Positions 8,530 to 17,845 of a stretch of 64,000 bases of DNA are shown here, piece after piece (positions within the stretch are counted from its first letter, which is position 1; each line of letters starts with the position of its first letter). The stretch lies in contig NZ_RFLV01000001.1 in assembly GCF_004920405.1 (NCBI RefSeq), positions 2,046,001 to 2,110,000 of the forward strand, written 5' to 3'. Made by a program: the position numbers and the translations under genes. Origin of the DNA: Pseudomonas leptonychotis (GTDB lineage Bacteria > Pseudomonadota > Gammaproteobacteria > Pseudomonadales > Pseudomonadaceae). The notes beneath the pieces were generated by a model. That model saw only the letters and a list, made by a program, of their open reading frames with translations. It did no database searches and was not told the origin of the DNA.

Positions 8530-9963
8530 TTAGTCGTCGCCATCCTCGTCATCGCTGCTGTCGACGTTCATGCCCAGTTCTTTGATTTTGCGCGTCAGGG
8601 TGTTGCGGCCCCAGCCCAGTAATACGGCGGCGTCGCGGCGACGTCCGGCGGTGTGTTTAAGGGCGGTTTCGATCATGATCCGCTCGAACGCAGGCACTGC
8701 AGTGTCCAGCAGGCTTGACTGGCCGCGCGCCAGCGCCTGATCAGCCCATTGCCGCAATCCCTGTTCCCAGTTGCTGGCGGGGGCGTTTTCTTGAGGTTGG
8801 CTGAGCAGTTCGGGCGGAAGGTCGCTGACATGCACTTCTCGGCCAGAGGCCATGACGGTGATCCAGCGGCAGGTGTTCTCCAGCTGGCGCACGTTACCAG
8901 GCCACGGCAGGTGCTGCAGGTAGTCTTCGGTTTCGCTTTTCAACAGCTTGGGCTCAACCGCCAGCTCCAGCGCCGCGCGGCTGAGGAAGTGTCGAGCGAG
9001 GGTGGGAATGTCCTCGCGGCGATCGGACAGCCGAGGAATATGGATGCGAATCACGTTGAGGCGGTGGAACAGGTCTTCGCGAAACTTGCCCGCTTGCACC
9101 AGGGTTTCCAGATTTTGGTGGGTGGCGGCGATGATGCGTACATCGACCTTCACCGGCGTATGGCCGCCGACGCGGTAGAACTCGCCATCAGCCAGCACAC
9201 GCAGCAGGCGAGTCTGGGTATCCGCCGGCATGTCGCCGATTTCATCGAGAAACAACGTACCGCCGTCGGCCTGCTCGAAACGGCCGCGCCGCTGGTTGGC
9301 GGCGCCAGTAAAGGCGCCTTTCTCATGGCCGAACAGTTCCGACTCCATCAAGTCTTTAGGAATCGCCGCCATGTTCAGGGCGATAAACGGCGAGGCGGCG
9401 CGCGGGCTGTGGCGGTGCAGGGCGTGAGCGACCAGCTCTTTGCCGGTACCGGATTCGCCGTTGATCAGCACAGTGATGTTGGAGTGCGAGAGGCGGCCAA
9501 TGGCGCGGAACACCTCCTGCATGGCCGGCGCTTCACCGATGATTTCCGGCGTGCGTGGCTGCTCGACGGGTACGCTCAGGCCTTGTTGCTCCTGAGCATG
9601 CTGATTGGCGCGCTTGACCAGCGAGACGGCTTCGTCGACGTCGAAAGGCTTGGGCAGGTATTCGAATGCGCCGCCCTGGTAGGACGCCACTGCGCTGTCC
9701 AAGTCGGAGTGGGCGGTCATGATAATGACGGGTAAGCGTGGGTGCAGTTCGCGAATGCGTGCCAGCAACTCCAGGCCACTGGCCCCTGGCATGCGGATGT
9801 CGGAAATGATCACGTCCGGCTGTTGGCGGCTCAGGCGGCTGATCACCCCGTCGGCGCTGTCGAAGCTCTGGGTGGTCATGCCTTCCTGCTGCAACGCCTT
9901 TTCCAGGACCCAGCGGATGGAGCGGTCGTCATCGACAATCCAGACGGTTTCACTGCGACTCAT
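8530..9963 (-). CDS. ntrC: Nitrogen regulation response regulator NtrC (sigma-54 activator)
   Basis: Enhancer-binding protein of 477 residues from the ATG at 9963; the longer frame would add 23 poorly matching residues. The receiver domain (about 1-125) has VDDD and the phospho-acceptor Asp55 in SDIRMPG. The AAA+ domain (about 145-385) has Walker A GESGTGKE, the sigma-54 loop GAFTGA and Walker B-like GGTLFLDEIGDMP. The C-terminal Fis-type HTH includes RRRDAAVLLGWGRNTLTRKI. It activates glnA and other nitrogen-limitation genes when phosphorylated by NtrB. Overlaps ntrB by 4 bp; single operon with it. Confidence 0.97.
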   Translation of the reverse strand: MSRSETVWIVDDDRSIRWVLEKALQQEGMTTQSFDSADGVISRLSRQQPDVIISDIRMPGASGLELLARIRELHPRLPVIIMTAHSDLDSAVASYQGGAFEYLPKPFDVDEAVSLVKRANQHAQEQQGLSVPVEQPRTPEIIGEAPAMQEVFRAIGRLSHSNITVLINGESGTGKELVAHALHRHSPRAASPFIALNMAAIPKDLMESELFGHEKGAFTGAANQRRGRFEQADGGTLFLDEIGDMPADTQTRLLRVLADGEFYRVGGHTPVKVDVRIIAATHQNLETLVQAGKFREDLFHRLNVIRIHIPRLSDRREDIPTLARHFLSRAALELAVEPKLLKSETEDYLQHLPWPGNVRQLENTCRWITVMASGREVHVSDLPPELLSQPQENAPASNWEQGLRQWADQALARGQSSLLDTAVPAFERIMIETALKHTAGRRRDAAVLLGWGRNTLTRKIKELGMNVDSSDDEDGDD

Positions 9964-11045
9964 GACGAGGTTACTCCTTGTTCCAGCGGCAGGAAGATCG
10001 AGAACACGGTGTGGCCAGGATGGCTTTCGCACTCAATCAAGCCTTGGTGCTGGCTGATGATGTTCTGGGTGATGGCCAGGCCCAGGCCGGTGCCGTCGGC
10101 ACGCCCGCTGACCATGGGGTAAAAGATGGTTTCTTGCAGTTCAGCCGGAATGCCGGGGCCGTTATCGATGATCTCGATCTTGGTCACCAGGCGATGGCGG
10201 CAATGGCCGATGGTGAACTGGCGCAAGGCGCGGGTGCGCAGGGTGATGCGGCCCAGGCGCAGATCATTTTGCGAGCCGATGGCTTGCATGGCATTGCGCA
10301 CAATATTGAGCACAGCCTGGATCATTTGCTCGCGATCGATCAGCACGTCCGGGATGCTCGGGTCGTAATCGCGCACCAAGGTGATGCTGCCTTGGCTTTC
10401 CGCTTCCACCAGGCTACCGACGCGCTCCAGTACTTCGTGCACGTTGGTCAGTGCCAGGGACGGCAGTTTGTTTGAGCCGAGCATACGGTCCACCAGGTTA
10501 CGCAGGCGGTCGGCCTCCTCGATGATCACGTTGGTGTAATCCTTGAGGCTTTCCTCGGGCAGTTCGCGCGCCAGCAGCTGTGCGGCGCCGCGAATGCCGC
10601 CGAGTGGGTTCTTGATCTCATGAGCCAGGCCGCGCACCAGAATCTTGGTGGTTTCCTGCTTGGACAGCTGCGCCTCTTCCTTGGTGATGCGCAGCAGACG
10701 GTCGCGCGGGTGCACCTCTAACAGCAGGTGGGTTTGCCCACGACTGAGTACCGGGGTCACGGCATAGTCGACGGTCAGGGTTTGGCCGTTGACCGAGGTC
10801 AGTACTGCTTCGCGTTTGTTGAACGGGTGTGCCTGCTGCACGGCCTGGCGCAGTGCGCTCAGTGCTTCGCTGGATTCGGTAAACAGTTCGCTGATGAATT
10901 GCCCATGGCTGCGTTGACCGCTGACGGCCAGGAGCATCTCCGCTGCCGGGTTCATGTACTCAAGACGCAGGTTGTCATTGAGCAGCAAGGTGGCGGTGGT
11001 CAGGTTGTCCAGCAGCAGGCGGTGCAGCGCGTCGTTGATGATCAT
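9960..11045 (-). CDS. ntrB: Nitrogen regulation sensor histidine kinase NtrB (GlnL)
   Basis: Cytoplasmic kinase of 361 residues that phosphorylates NtrC under nitrogen limitation and dephosphorylates it when PII is bound. It has an N-terminal PAS domain (about 10-115, NDNLRLEYMNPAAEMLL). The dimerisation helix carries the phospho-accepting His142 in GLAHEIKNPLGG. The ATPase N box is LNIVRNAMQAI, with G boxes IIDNGPGIP and GTGLGLAI. There is no membrane segment. The stop overlaps the ntrC start as ATGA. An NtrC-like palindrome lies upstream at 11228-11242. Confidence 0.97.
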   Translation of the reverse strand: MIINDALHRLLLDNLTTATLLLNDNLRLEYMNPAAEMLLAVSGQRSHGQFISELFTESSEALSALRQAVQQAHPFNKREAVLTSVNGQTLTVDYAVTPVLSRGQTHLLLEVHPRDRLLRITKEEAQLSKQETTKILVRGLAHEIKNPLGGIRGAAQLLARELPEESLKDYTNVIIEEADRLRNLVDRMLGSNKLPSLALTNVHEVLERVGSLVEAESQGSITLVRDYDPSIPDVLIDREQMIQAVLNIVRNAMQAIGSQNDLRLGRITLRTRALRQFTIGHCRHRLVTKIEIIDNGPGIPAELQETIFYPMVSGRADGTGLGLAITQNIISQHQGLIECESHPGHTVFSIFLPLEQGVTSS

Positions 11046-11202
11046 AGTGGGATGTCAGCAGACCCTTGGGTTCCAGCAATGCAGCTGGAAAATGCAAGAA
11101 GCAAACCAAAGCCCCGAAAAGAAGCGTGTTTGGCCGTGGGATGCCGGGAATTAGCTGCTTTGCAGCGCAGCCGGGTCGCGCATGGCGACCCAAAACAGGG
11201 AG

Positions 11203-11231
11203 AGTATAGAAATACGTGAGAATAAGTGCAC
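11203..11231 (-). promoter_or_regulatory. Candidate ntrBC promoter
   Basis: On the minus strand a TATACT -10 hexamer (plus-strand 11203-11208) lies about 160 bp upstream of the ntrB ATG. The matching -35 position, at a spacing of 16-17 bp, falls on TGCACT/GTGCAC, a poor -35, and inside the NtrC palindrome at 11228-11242. This is a prediction from spacing and hexamer match only. Confidence 0.4.
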
Positions 11232-11242
11232 CGAATTGGTGC
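11228..11242. promoter_or_regulatory. NtrC-binding-site-like palindrome upstream of ntrB
   Basis: GCACCGAATTGGTGC has perfect GCACC/GGTGC arms around five bases, the form of NtrC sites (GCAC-N7-GTGC). It lies about 185 bp before ntrB, overlapping the predicted -35 of the ntrBC promoter and 12 bp beyond the stop of the upstream DUF4124 gene. Likely autoregulation, by analogy with the enteric glnL promoter. Confidence 0.65.
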
Positions 11243-11253
11243 TTTGTGCCGGG

Positions 11254-11871
11254 CTAGATAAAAGGCACGAAGGGGATGTCTTTCTTTTCTGGTGGTTTGT
11301 CTTTGAGCGGACATTCTGGGCGTACGCCGTAATCGACTTTTTTGCACGGGGTAACCATGCGCTTTTGCGCCAGGGATATTCGCAACATATGGAACGGCTG
11401 GTTAGGCGTGCGCTCGATAATACGGCCTTGTTGGTCGATAACTTCTACCGCCAGTTGATGGGTGCCGCGGTCGATATTTTCCAGCGGAAAAACGGGGCTG
11501 CTACCGACTTCGCCGACTTGTTTGCCGTCCAATAGCAGGCGATAGCTGTGCTGAGGGAAGAGTTTAGGCTCGCTATTGATGCTGACAATCAGGTTGCCGG
11601 CGCTGTCGCGAATGCTGGCGTCGGGTTGTGGCACCAGAATGCGCAACAGGCTGTAGCGCTGACCGGGCTCCGGCGGCGCCTCTGCAGCAGGAGCGGCTTG
11701 GGTCTGGATGGCGGGCATCGAGTTGCTGGGCGCTAGCTCGACACGTTCGGCATTGCCGGACTGAGGCTTGTCCGTGAAGACGCGATTCCCTTCAGCGTCT
11801 ATGTAGGTGTAGACCTGCCCTAGGGTGGGCAGGGCAAGTAGCATCAGGCAGCAGAACAGCAAATGGCGCAT
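11254..11871 (-). CDS. DUF4124 domain-containing exported protein (first of tandem pair)
   Basis: Exported protein of 205 residues. Signal peptide MRHLLFCCLMLLALPTLGQ is followed at once by the DUF4124 motif VYTYIDAEGNRVFTDKPQ (about 20-60). A Pro/Ala-rich linker and a beta-sandwich-like domain come next (INSEPKLFPQHSYRLLLDGKQVGE, GTHQLAVEVIDQQGRIIE). The C-terminus contains two cysteines (TPCKKVDYGVRPECPLKD). It shares this architecture with the neighbour at 11875, 3 bp away, so the two are probably tandem paralogues between glnA and ntrBC. Function unknown; envelope or periplasm is likely. Confidence 0.8.
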   Translation of the reverse strand: MRHLLFCCLMLLALPTLGQVYTYIDAEGNRVFTDKPQSGNAERVELAPSNSMPAIQTQAAPAAEAPPEPGQRYSLLRILVPQPDASIRDSAGNLIVSINSEPKLFPQHSYRLLLDGKQVGEVGSSPVFPLENIDRGTHQLAVEVIDQQGRIIERTPNQPFHMLRISLAQKRMVTPCKKVDYGVRPECPLKDKPPEKKDIPFVPFI

Positions 11872-11874
11872 AGG

Positions 11875-12432
11875 TCAGGTGGCTGGCTTGGGTGTTGGTT
11901 TTGGTCGCAAGGCGGGGCTGCTGGTATTGACCCGCTGCACGGTAAAGGTGGTGGTGGCGCTCTGCTGGATCGACTGTTCGCCGTTAAGTACCTCCACGGC
12001 CACGCTGTGCTCACCGCGATCAGCATTGCTCACTTGCAGGCGCGGTACATTGCTCGGTGAGCCGTGGGGCTTACCATCTAGCAACAAGCGCAGGCGGTGG
12101 TTGTTAGCCAGGCGCGGCTGGATATCAACGCCGATGCTGAACGTGCCGTTGTTGGAGCGCATCGCTTCATCATCGGGAATGCCGGTTAGTTGCAAGGTGC
12201 TGTAGGGCGCTGCGTTGCCGGCTGGGTCGGAGGTCGATGCAGTCGGCGCGCTACTAGTAGGTACCGGCATCGACACGCTATTGGTTGCCGGTAGCTGGAC
12301 ATCCTGGGTTGCCTGGCCTTCCGGCGGCTGGTCGGTGAATACCGTGTTGCCATTGGCGTCGGTGTATTTGTAGATCTGTGCACTGGCTGGCAACGCCAGG
12401 CTCAGCAACAGGCAGATGAGTAAAGGGCGCAT
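11875..12432 (-). CDS. DUF4124 domain-containing exported protein (second of tandem pair)
   Basis: Exported protein of 185 residues with signal peptide MRPLLICLLLSLALPASAQ and the DUF4124 motif IYKYTDANGNTVFTDQPPEG. A Ser/Thr/Pro linker is followed by a beta domain (IGVDIQPRLANNHRLRLLLDG, ADRGEHSVAVEVLNGEQSI) that aligns by eye with its neighbour at 11254. The C-terminal tail PALRPKPTPKPAT is Pro/Lys-rich. The two genes are 3 bp apart and probably co-transcribed towards ntrBC. Function unknown. Confidence 0.8.
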   Translation of the reverse strand: MRPLLICLLLSLALPASAQIYKYTDANGNTVFTDQPPEGQATQDVQLPATNSVSMPVPTSSAPTASTSDPAGNAAPYSTLQLTGIPDDEAMRSNNGTFSIGVDIQPRLANNHRLRLLLDGKPHGSPSNVPRLQVSNADRGEHSVAVEVLNGEQSIQQSATTTFTVQRVNTSSPALRPKPTPKPAT

Positions 12433-12575
12433 GCCTGACTCTCCCGATTAATGTGCGCTAAGCCTTGCACTGGTCGGGCGCTCTGGCAAGCGTGTTGATG
12501 AACGGGCGTGTGCCAGCGCAGAAAACATCGGGTTAAACGGTGCTGTTGGGTTCTCACGCAGCGGCCATTAAACGC

Positions 12576-12603
12576 AAAAAGGCCACCCGAAGGTGGCCTT
12601 TTG
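12576..12603 (-). terminator. Rho-independent terminator of glnA
   Basis: Hairpin AAAAAGGCCACC-CGAA-GGTGGCCTTTT directly beyond the glnA stop on the minus strand. The stable CGAA tetraloop and U tract are typical. Confidence 0.88.
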
Positions 12604-12617
12604 TACTGCTTGCTGGT

Positions 12618-14027
12618 TTAGACGCTGTAGTACAGGTCGTATTCCAGTGGGTGTACGAAGGTGCGAACCTTAACTTCTTCTTCCGATTTCAGCTCGGTGA
12701 AGGATTCCAAGAAGTCCTTGGTGAACACGTCGCCCTTGAGCAGGAAGTCGTGGTCGGCTTCCAGTGCTTCCAGCGCTTCTTTCAGGCTGCCGCACACTTG
12801 CGGGATCAGCTTGGACTCTTCTGGAGGCAGGTCGTAGAGGTTCTTATCGGCAGCATCGCCAGGGTGGATCTTGTTCTGGATGCCGTCGATGCCGGCCATC
12901 AGCAGTGCCGCGAAGCACAGGTACGGGTTGGCTGCTGGATCCGGGAAGCGTGCTTCGATACGACGGCCTCGTGGGCTGGCGACGTAAGGAATACGGATCG
13001 AGGCTGAGCGGTTGCGTGCCGAGTAAGCCAGCATGACCGGCGCTTCGAAGCCAGGCACCAGACGCTTGTAGGAGTTGGTGGCTGGGTTGGTCAGGGCGTT
13101 CAGCGCCTTACCGTGCTTGATGATGCCGCCAACGAAGTACAGGGCGGTATCGGACAAGCCGGCATAGCCTTCACCGGCGAAGGTGTTCTTACCGTCTTTG
13201 GCGATGGACATGTGTACGTGCATGCCCGAGCCGTTGTCGCCATACAGCGGCTTCGGCATAAAGGTAGCGGTGCGACCGTAGGCTTCGGCGACGTTGTGTA
13301 CGCAGTACTTGAGGGTCTGCACTTCGTCGGCTTTGGCAACCAGGGTGTTGAACTTAACCCCGATTTCGTTCTGGCCAGCAGCTACTTCGTGGTGATGCAC
13401 TTCAACGATCTGGCCCATTTCTTCCAGAGCGTTGCACATGGCGGTACGGATTTCGTGATCCGAGTCGGCTGGTGGAGTCGGCAGGTAGCCGCCTTTCACG
13501 CCGATGCGGTGGCCATTGTTGCCCTGGCGGCCTTCGGTGTCAGCGTCGCTGTTCCACGAGGCCTGTTCGGAGAAAATCTTGAACATCGAGCCAGACATGT
13601 CCGACTTGTACTTAACGGAGTCGAAGATGAAAAACTCTGGCTCTGGGCCAACAAATACGGTGTCACCGATGCCGGTGGTTTTCAGGAACTCTTCGGCGCG
13701 CTTGGCGATGGCGCGTGGGTCGCGCTCGTAGCCTTGCATGGTCGACGGCTCAATCACGTCGCAAACCAGGATCAGGGTTGGCTCTTCGGTGAACGGGTCC
13801 AGTACAGCGGAGCTGTCATCCGGCAGCAGGATCATGTCGGAGGCTTCGATGCCTTTCCAGCCTTCGATGGAGGAGCCGTCGAACATTTTGCCGACTTCGA
13901 AGAAGTCTTCGTCCAGCGCGTCGCGAGCGGGCATGCTGATGTGGTGCTGCTTGCCGCGAATGTCAGTGAAGCGCAGGTCTACCCACTTCACGTCGTGCTC
14001 TTTAATAAGTTGAATCGACTTCGACAT
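12618..14027 (-). CDS. glnA: Glutamine synthetase, type I
   Basis: Cytosolic dodecameric enzyme (469 residues) making glutamine from glutamate, ammonium and ATP; the main ammonium assimilation step. It starts [29 protein letters not shown]. It contains the GS signature FDGSSIEGW, the metal and glutamate loop [10 protein letters not shown], the ATP-binding KPLYGDNG region and the Tyr adenylylation loop [10 protein letters not shown] typical of GSI-beta. The length is exactly that of gammaproteobacterial GlnA. Upstream at 14126-14140 is a sigma-54 promoter and at 14214-14259 two NtrC sites, so expression is nitrogen-controlled by ntrBC 2.5 kb away. RBS GGAGG lies just before the ATG. Confidence 0.98.
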   Translation of the reverse strand: MSKSIQLIKEHDVKWVDLRFTDIRGKQHHISMPARDALDEDFFEVGKMFDGSSIEGWKGIEASDMILLPDDSSAVLDPFTEEPTLILVCDVIEPSTMQGYERDPRAIAKRAEEFLKTTGIGDTVFVGPEPEFFIFDSVKYKSDMSGSMFKIFSEQASWNSDADTEGRQGNNGHRIGVKGGYLPTPPADSDHEIRTAMCNALEEMGQIVEVHHHEVAAGQNEIGVKFNTLVAKADEVQTLKYCVHNVAEAYGRTATFMPKPLYGDNGSGMHVHMSIAKDGKNTFAGEGYAGLSDTALYFVGGIIKHGKALNALTNPATNSYKRLVPGFEAPVMLAYSARNRSASIRIPYVASPRGRRIEARFPDPAANPYLCFAALLMAGIDGIQNKIHPGDAADKNLYDLPPEESKLIPQVCGSLKEALEALEADHDFLLKGDVFTKDFLESFTELKSEEEVKVRTFVHPLEYDLYYSV

Positions 14028-14125
14028 GCTGTCCTCCAGGTGGCTAAGGCTCGGAATGGTGAGCCCTCAATAGTATGGTGCGGCCCGGCGGCATAGTCCT
14101 CCGGAGCGTCCTGCCTCACAAGGGA

Positions 14126-14140
14126 GCAAATTGCATGCCA
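14126..14140 (-). promoter_or_regulatory. Sigma-54 promoter of glnA
   Basis: On the minus strand the sequence reads TGGCATGCAATTTGC, matching the -24/-12 consensus TGGCAyG-N4-TTGC at every defined position. The predicted start lies about 85-90 bp upstream of the glnA ATG. Confidence 0.85.
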
Positions 14141-14213
14141 GTGCACAGCAATGGGTGCAAGCCGTGAAACTCAGGGCTGGCGGGGGCTGCGCAGTGCTCT
14201 GTGATAAATATTT

Positions 14214-14228
14214 GCTTCATTATGGTGC
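14214..14228. promoter_or_regulatory. NtrC enhancer site 1 (promoter-proximal, imperfect)
   Basis: GCTTCATTATGGTGC: one strong half-site (TGGTGC) and one degenerate half-site. It is centred about 106 bp upstream of the predicted glnA start and 31 bp from the second site. The spacing, close to three helical turns, supports cooperative NtrC binding. Confidence 0.6.
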
Positions 14229-14244
14229 GCGATATTTGCGATGG

Positions 14245-14259
14245 GCACTTAAATGGTGC
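14245..14259. promoter_or_regulatory. NtrC enhancer site 2 (distal, strong)
   Basis: GCACTTAAATGGTGC is almost the same as the classical high-affinity NtrC site of the enteric glnA promoter (GCAC-N6-GGTGC). It is centred about 137 bp upstream of the predicted glnA start and also about 105 bp upstream of thiI on the other strand. Confidence 0.75.
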
Positions 14260-14307
14260 GCGTTTTGGTGGTGTGAGGATTTTTGATCAAAGCGTGAGCA
14301 ATTTCCG

Positions 14308-14323
14308 CTATAATCCGCGCCCC
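14308..14323 (+). promoter_or_regulatory. Candidate thiI promoter -10 element
   Basis: A perfect TATAAT is seen in CCGCTATAATCCGCGCCC, about 30-40 bp upstream of the thiI ATG. No good TTGACA lies at 17 bp; TTGATC is 20 bp upstream, so the -35 is weak or absent. Confidence 0.55.
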
Positions 14324-14356
14324 TGTTTTTTCGCGGCCTCGGCGCTTACTGTTTTC

Positions 14357-15811
14357 ATGAAACTGATTGTTAAAGTCTTCCCCGAAATCACCATCAAGAG
14401 CCGGCCAGTGCGTAAGCACTTTATCCGGCAGCTAGCGAAGAACATTCGCTCGGTTTTGCGTGAGTTCGATCCACAGCTGCAAGTCAGCGGCGTGTGGGAC
14501 AACTTGGAAGTCGAGACTCAGGTCAGTGAGGCGAAAACCCTGCAGGCGATGATCGAGCGTTTGAGCTGTACGCCGGGCATTGTCCATTTCCTGCAAGTCG
14601 ATGAGTACCCCTTGGGTGATTTCGACGATGTGCTGGCCAAGTGCAAGCTGCATTTTGCCGATCAATTGCCGGGCAAGGTCTTCTCCGTGCGCTGCAAGCG
14701 CGCCGGCAAGCACGCGTTCAGCTCCATGGATGTTGAGCGCTATGTTGGCAGCCAGTTGCGCCAGCAGTGCGGTGCGGCCGGCATCTCACTGAAAGACCCA
14801 GAAGTGATTGTGCGGATGGAAATCCGCGACCAGCGCCTGTTTGTTATTCATCACCAGCACGAAGGCCTGGGCGGTTATCCGCTGGGCTCACTGGAACAGA
14901 CCCTGGTATTGATGAGTGGTGGTTTCGACTCCACCGTCGCCGCCTACCAAATGATGCGTCGTGGCTTGGTCACCCATTTTTGCTTCTTCAACCTCGGCGG
15001 CCGCGCTCACGAGCTGGGCGTAATGGAAGTGGCGCACTACCTCTGGCAGAAATACGGCAGCTCGCAGCGCGTACTCTTTGTTAGCGTGCCGTTTGAAGAG
15101 GTGCTGGGCGAAATTCTCGGCAAGGTCGATAACAGCCACATGGGCGTTATCCTCAAGCGCATGATGCTGCGCGCCTCCACGCGCATGGCCGAGCGCTTAC
15201 AGATTGATGCGCTGGTCACCGGTGAGGCGATTTCTCAGGTCTCCAGTCAAACGCTGCCGAACCTTGCGGTGATCGACTCGGCTACCGAGATGCTGGTGCT
15301 GCGTCCGCTCTTAGCCACCCACAAGCAAGACATCATCGACACTGCCACGCAGATCGGCACTGCCGAGTTCGCCAAGCACATGCCGGAGTACTGCGGGGTG
15401 ATTTCAGTCAACCCGACCACCAAGGCGAAGAAGCTGCGCGTCGAGCATGAAGAGAGCCATTTCGATATGGCCGTGCTTGAGCGCGCCTTGGAGTGCGCGA
15501 CCTTGTTGCCCATCGACAAAGTGATCGATGAGCTCGGCAAAGACGTTCAGGTCGAGGAAGTTAATGAAGCGTTGAGCGGTCATGTGGTGATCGACATCCG
15601 TCATCCGGATAATGCCGAAGAGCAGCCGCTCGAGTTGGCCGGTATTGAGGTGCAAACGCTGCCCTTCTATGCCCTCAACAGCCGTTTCAAAGAGCTGGAT
15701 GACGCGCGCCAATACTTGCTGTATTGCGACAAAGGCGTCATGAGCCGTTTGCATGCCCACCACCTGCTTAGCGAGGGGCATGCCAATGTGCGCGTTTATC
15801 GTCCGACATAA
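14357..15811 (+). CDS. thiI: tRNA uracil 4-sulfurtransferase ThiI
   Basis: Enzyme of 484 residues that inserts sulphur to make 4-thiouridine at tRNA position 8 and supplies sulphur for thiamine thiazole. The start at 14357 ([22 protein letters not shown]) is chosen because the upstream 52 codons run through the promoter. Domains: N-terminal ferredoxin-like and THUMP (about 1-165), PP-loop ATPase with [11 protein letters not shown] (about 180-400), and a C-terminal rhodanese domain whose persulphide Cys is in [10 protein letters not shown]. The length equals that of other pseudomonad ThiI proteins. Divergent from glnA, same direction as typA. Confidence 0.96.
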   Translation: MKLIVKVFPEITIKSRPVRKHFIRQLAKNIRSVLREFDPQLQVSGVWDNLEVETQVSEAKTLQAMIERLSCTPGIVHFLQVDEYPLGDFDDVLAKCKLHFADQLPGKVFSVRCKRAGKHAFSSMDVERYVGSQLRQQCGAAGISLKDPEVIVRMEIRDQRLFVIHHQHEGLGGYPLGSLEQTLVLMSGGFDSTVAAYQMMRRGLVTHFCFFNLGGRAHELGVMEVAHYLWQKYGSSQRVLFVSVPFEEVLGEILGKVDNSHMGVILKRMMLRASTRMAERLQIDALVTGEAISQVSSQTLPNLAVIDSATEMLVLRPLLATHKQDIIDTATQIGTAEFAKHMPEYCGVISVNPTTKAKKLRVEHEESHFDMAVLERALECATLLPIDKVIDELGKDVQVEEVNEALSGHVVIDIRHPDNAEEQPLELAGIEVQTLPFYALNSRFKELDDARQYLLYCDKGVMSRLHAHHLLSEGHANVRVYRPT

Positions 15812-15861
15812 AACGCCCGGGTTGAATGGCGGTAGCATCCGCCATCGCCCTCCCGACATAC

Positions 15862-15891
15862 CGGCGGCGTGATTCACGTTTCACGCCGCCG
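15862..15891. other. Strong hairpin between thiI and typA without a U tract
   Basis: Perfect 11-bp arms CGGCGGCGTGA / TCACGCCGCCG around the loop TTCACGTT, located 50 bp after thiI and 76 bp before typA. No T run follows on either strand, so it is not a classical terminator. It may be an attenuator, an mRNA-end stabiliser or a protein-binding palindrome. Confidence 0.6.
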
Positions 15892-15966
15892 AGCCGAAAT
15901 CGCAGTTAGTTAATATTCGCCACCTACACTAGGCGGCACACCGAATCCTCTGATCGAGATACACAC

Positions 15967-17787
15967 GTGATCGAAAATCTACGCAACATCGCCATCATTG
16001 CCCACGTTGACCATGGTAAGACCACCCTGGTAGACAAACTTCTGCGTCAGTCCGGCACCCTTGAGCGCAACGAGCTCAACGACGAGCGCGTGATGGACAG
16101 CAACGACCAGGAAAAAGAGCGCGGCATTACCATTCTCGCCAAGAACACCGCGATCAACTGGAACGGCTACCACATCAACATCGTTGACACCCCCGGCCAC
16201 GCCGACTTCGGCGGCGAAGTTGAGCGTGTGATGTCGATGGTTGACTCCGTGCTGCTGCTGGTTGATGCCCAAGACGGCCCGATGCCACAGACTCGCTTCG
16301 TGACCAAGAAGGCCTTCGAAGCCGGCCTGCGTCCAATCGTGGTGATCAACAAGGTTGACCGTCCAGGCGCGCGTCCGGACTGGGTTCTGGACCAGATCTT
16401 CGACCTGTTCGACAACCTCGGTGCCACCGAAGAGCAGCTGGACTTCAAAGTTGTCTACGCCTCGGCCCTGAACGGCATTGCCGGTCTGGAGCACACCGCC
16501 ATGGCTGAAGACATGACCCCGCTGTATCAGTCCATCGTCGACAACGTACCGTCGCCTAAGGTTGATATCGACGGCCCGTTCCAGATGCAAATCTCGGCAC
16601 TGGACTACAACAGCTTCCTCGGCATTATCGGTGTTGGTCGTATTGCTCGCGGCAAGGTCAAGCCAAACACCCCAGTGGTTGCCATCGACGCCGACGGCAA
16701 GCGCCGCAACGGTCGTATCCTCAAGCTGATGGGTCACCACGGTCTGCACCGCATCGACGTTGAAGAAGCCACTGCCGGCGACATCGTCTGCGTCAGCGGT
16801 ATGGACCAGCTGTTCATCTCCGACACCCTGTGCGACATCAACAATGTTGAAGCGATGAAGCCGCTGACCGTCGACGAGCCGACCGTATCCATGACCTTCC
16901 AGGTCAACGATTCGCCGTTCTGCGGTAAAGAAGGCAAGTTCGTCACCAGCCGTAACATCAAAGAGCGTCTGGACAAAGAGCTGCTGTACAACGTTGCTCT
17001 GCGCGTTGAGGAAGGCGACTCGGCTGACAAGTTCAAGGTCTCCGGCCGTGGTGAGCTGCACCTCTCGGTACTGATCGAAACCATGCGTCGCGAAGGCTTC
17101 GAAATGGGTGTTGGTCGTCCAGAAGTGATCATCCGTCAGGTTGACGGCGTGAAGCACGAACCGTTCGAAAACGTCACCATCGACACCCCGGAAGAATCCC
17201 AGGGCAAGGTCATGGAAGAGATGGGCCTGCGTAAAGGCGACCTGACCAACATGGTGCCGGATGGCAAAGGCCGTGTACGTCTGGAATACAACATCCCTGC
17301 TCGCGGTCTGATCGGTTTCCGTAACCAGTTCCTGACCCTGACCAACGGTGCTGGCATCCTGACCTCGATCTTCGATCGTTACGACACCATGAAGTCCGGT
17401 CAAATGTCCGGCCGTCAGAACGGCGTACTGGTTTCGGTTGAAACCGGCAAGGCACTGACCTACTCCCTGGAAACCCTGCAGGCGCGCGGCAAGCTGTTCG
17501 TTGAGCACGGCCAGGAAATCTACAACGGTCAGATCGTTGGTCTTAACAGCCGTGACACTGACATGGGCGTTAACCCAACCAAAGGCAAGAAGCTCGACAA
17601 CATGCGTGCTTCCGGTAAAGACGAAACCATCGCTCTGGTTCCACCGGTGAAGTTCACCCTGGAACAAGCTCTGGAGTTCATCCAGGACGACGAGCTGTGC
17701 GAAGTTACGCCTAAGTCGATCCGTCTGCGTAAGAAGATTTTGGACGAAGGCGAGCGCACCCGCGCTGCCAAGAAAGCTAAGAACTGA
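15967..17787 (+). CDS. typA: Translational GTPase TypA/BipA
   Basis: Ribosome-associated GTPase of 606 residues with a GTG start (GTGATCGAAAAT, product [20 protein letters not shown]). G1 is [10 protein letters not shown], switch II is [12 protein letters not shown] and G4 is [16 protein letters not shown]-like domains II-V follow, with the BipA-specific C-terminal part ending [21 protein letters not shown]. It helps 50S assembly and stress or virulence adaptation in gammaproteobacteria. Codon use is highly biased (C/G-ending), as for a highly expressed gene. A terminator follows immediately. A 562-codon antisense frame over it is only a codon-bias shadow. Confidence 0.97.
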   Translation: MIENLRNIAIIAHVDHGKTTLVDKLLRQSGTLERNELNDERVMDSNDQEKERGITILAKNTAINWNGYHINIVDTPGHADFGGEVERVMSMVDSVLLLVDAQDGPMPQTRFVTKKAFEAGLRPIVVINKVDRPGARPDWVLDQIFDLFDNLGATEEQLDFKVVYASALNGIAGLEHTAMAEDMTPLYQSIVDNVPSPKVDIDGPFQMQISALDYNSFLGIIGVGRIARGKVKPNTPVVAIDADGKRRNGRILKLMGHHGLHRIDVEEATAGDIVCVSGMDQLFISDTLCDINNVEAMKPLTVDEPTVSMTFQVNDSPFCGKEGKFVTSRNIKERLDKELLYNVALRVEEGDSADKFKVSGRGELHLSVLIETMRREGFEMGVGRPEVIIRQVDGVKHEPFENVTIDTPEESQGKVMEEMGLRKGDLTNMVPDGKGRVRLEYNIPARGLIGFRNQFLTLTNGAGILTSIFDRYDTMKSGQMSGRQNGVLVSVETGKALTYSLETLQARGKLFVEHGQEIYNGQIVGLNSRDTDMGVNPTKGKKLDNMRASGKDETIALVPPVKFTLEQALEFIQDDELCEVTPKSIRLRKKILDEGERTRAAKKAKN

Positions 17788-17804
17788 TTCAGTTCTAGCT
17801 AACT

Positions 17805-17845
17805 AAAAAGCCCCCGCCGGCGAGAGCCTGCGGGGGCTTTTTGTT
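17805..17845 (+). terminator. Terminator of typA; also left copy of the 41-bp island repeat
   Basis: GC-rich hairpin AAAAAGCCCCCGC...GCGGGGGCTTTTT with internal GGCGAGAGCC, 18 bp after the typA stop. Positions 17807-17847 match 37667-37707, after lasA, at 38 of 41 bases. The right half also recurs at 34206-34230. Confidence 0.85.

Noticed and set aside
8749..9735. 328-codon plus-strand frame opposite ntrC
   Set aside because: Antisense shadow; ntrC shows all catalytic motifs.
15979..17667. 562-codon open frame on the minus strand opposite typA
   Set aside because: Exact shadow of a highly biased gene (C/G-ending codons); no RBS, no recognisable domain, and typA is certain.
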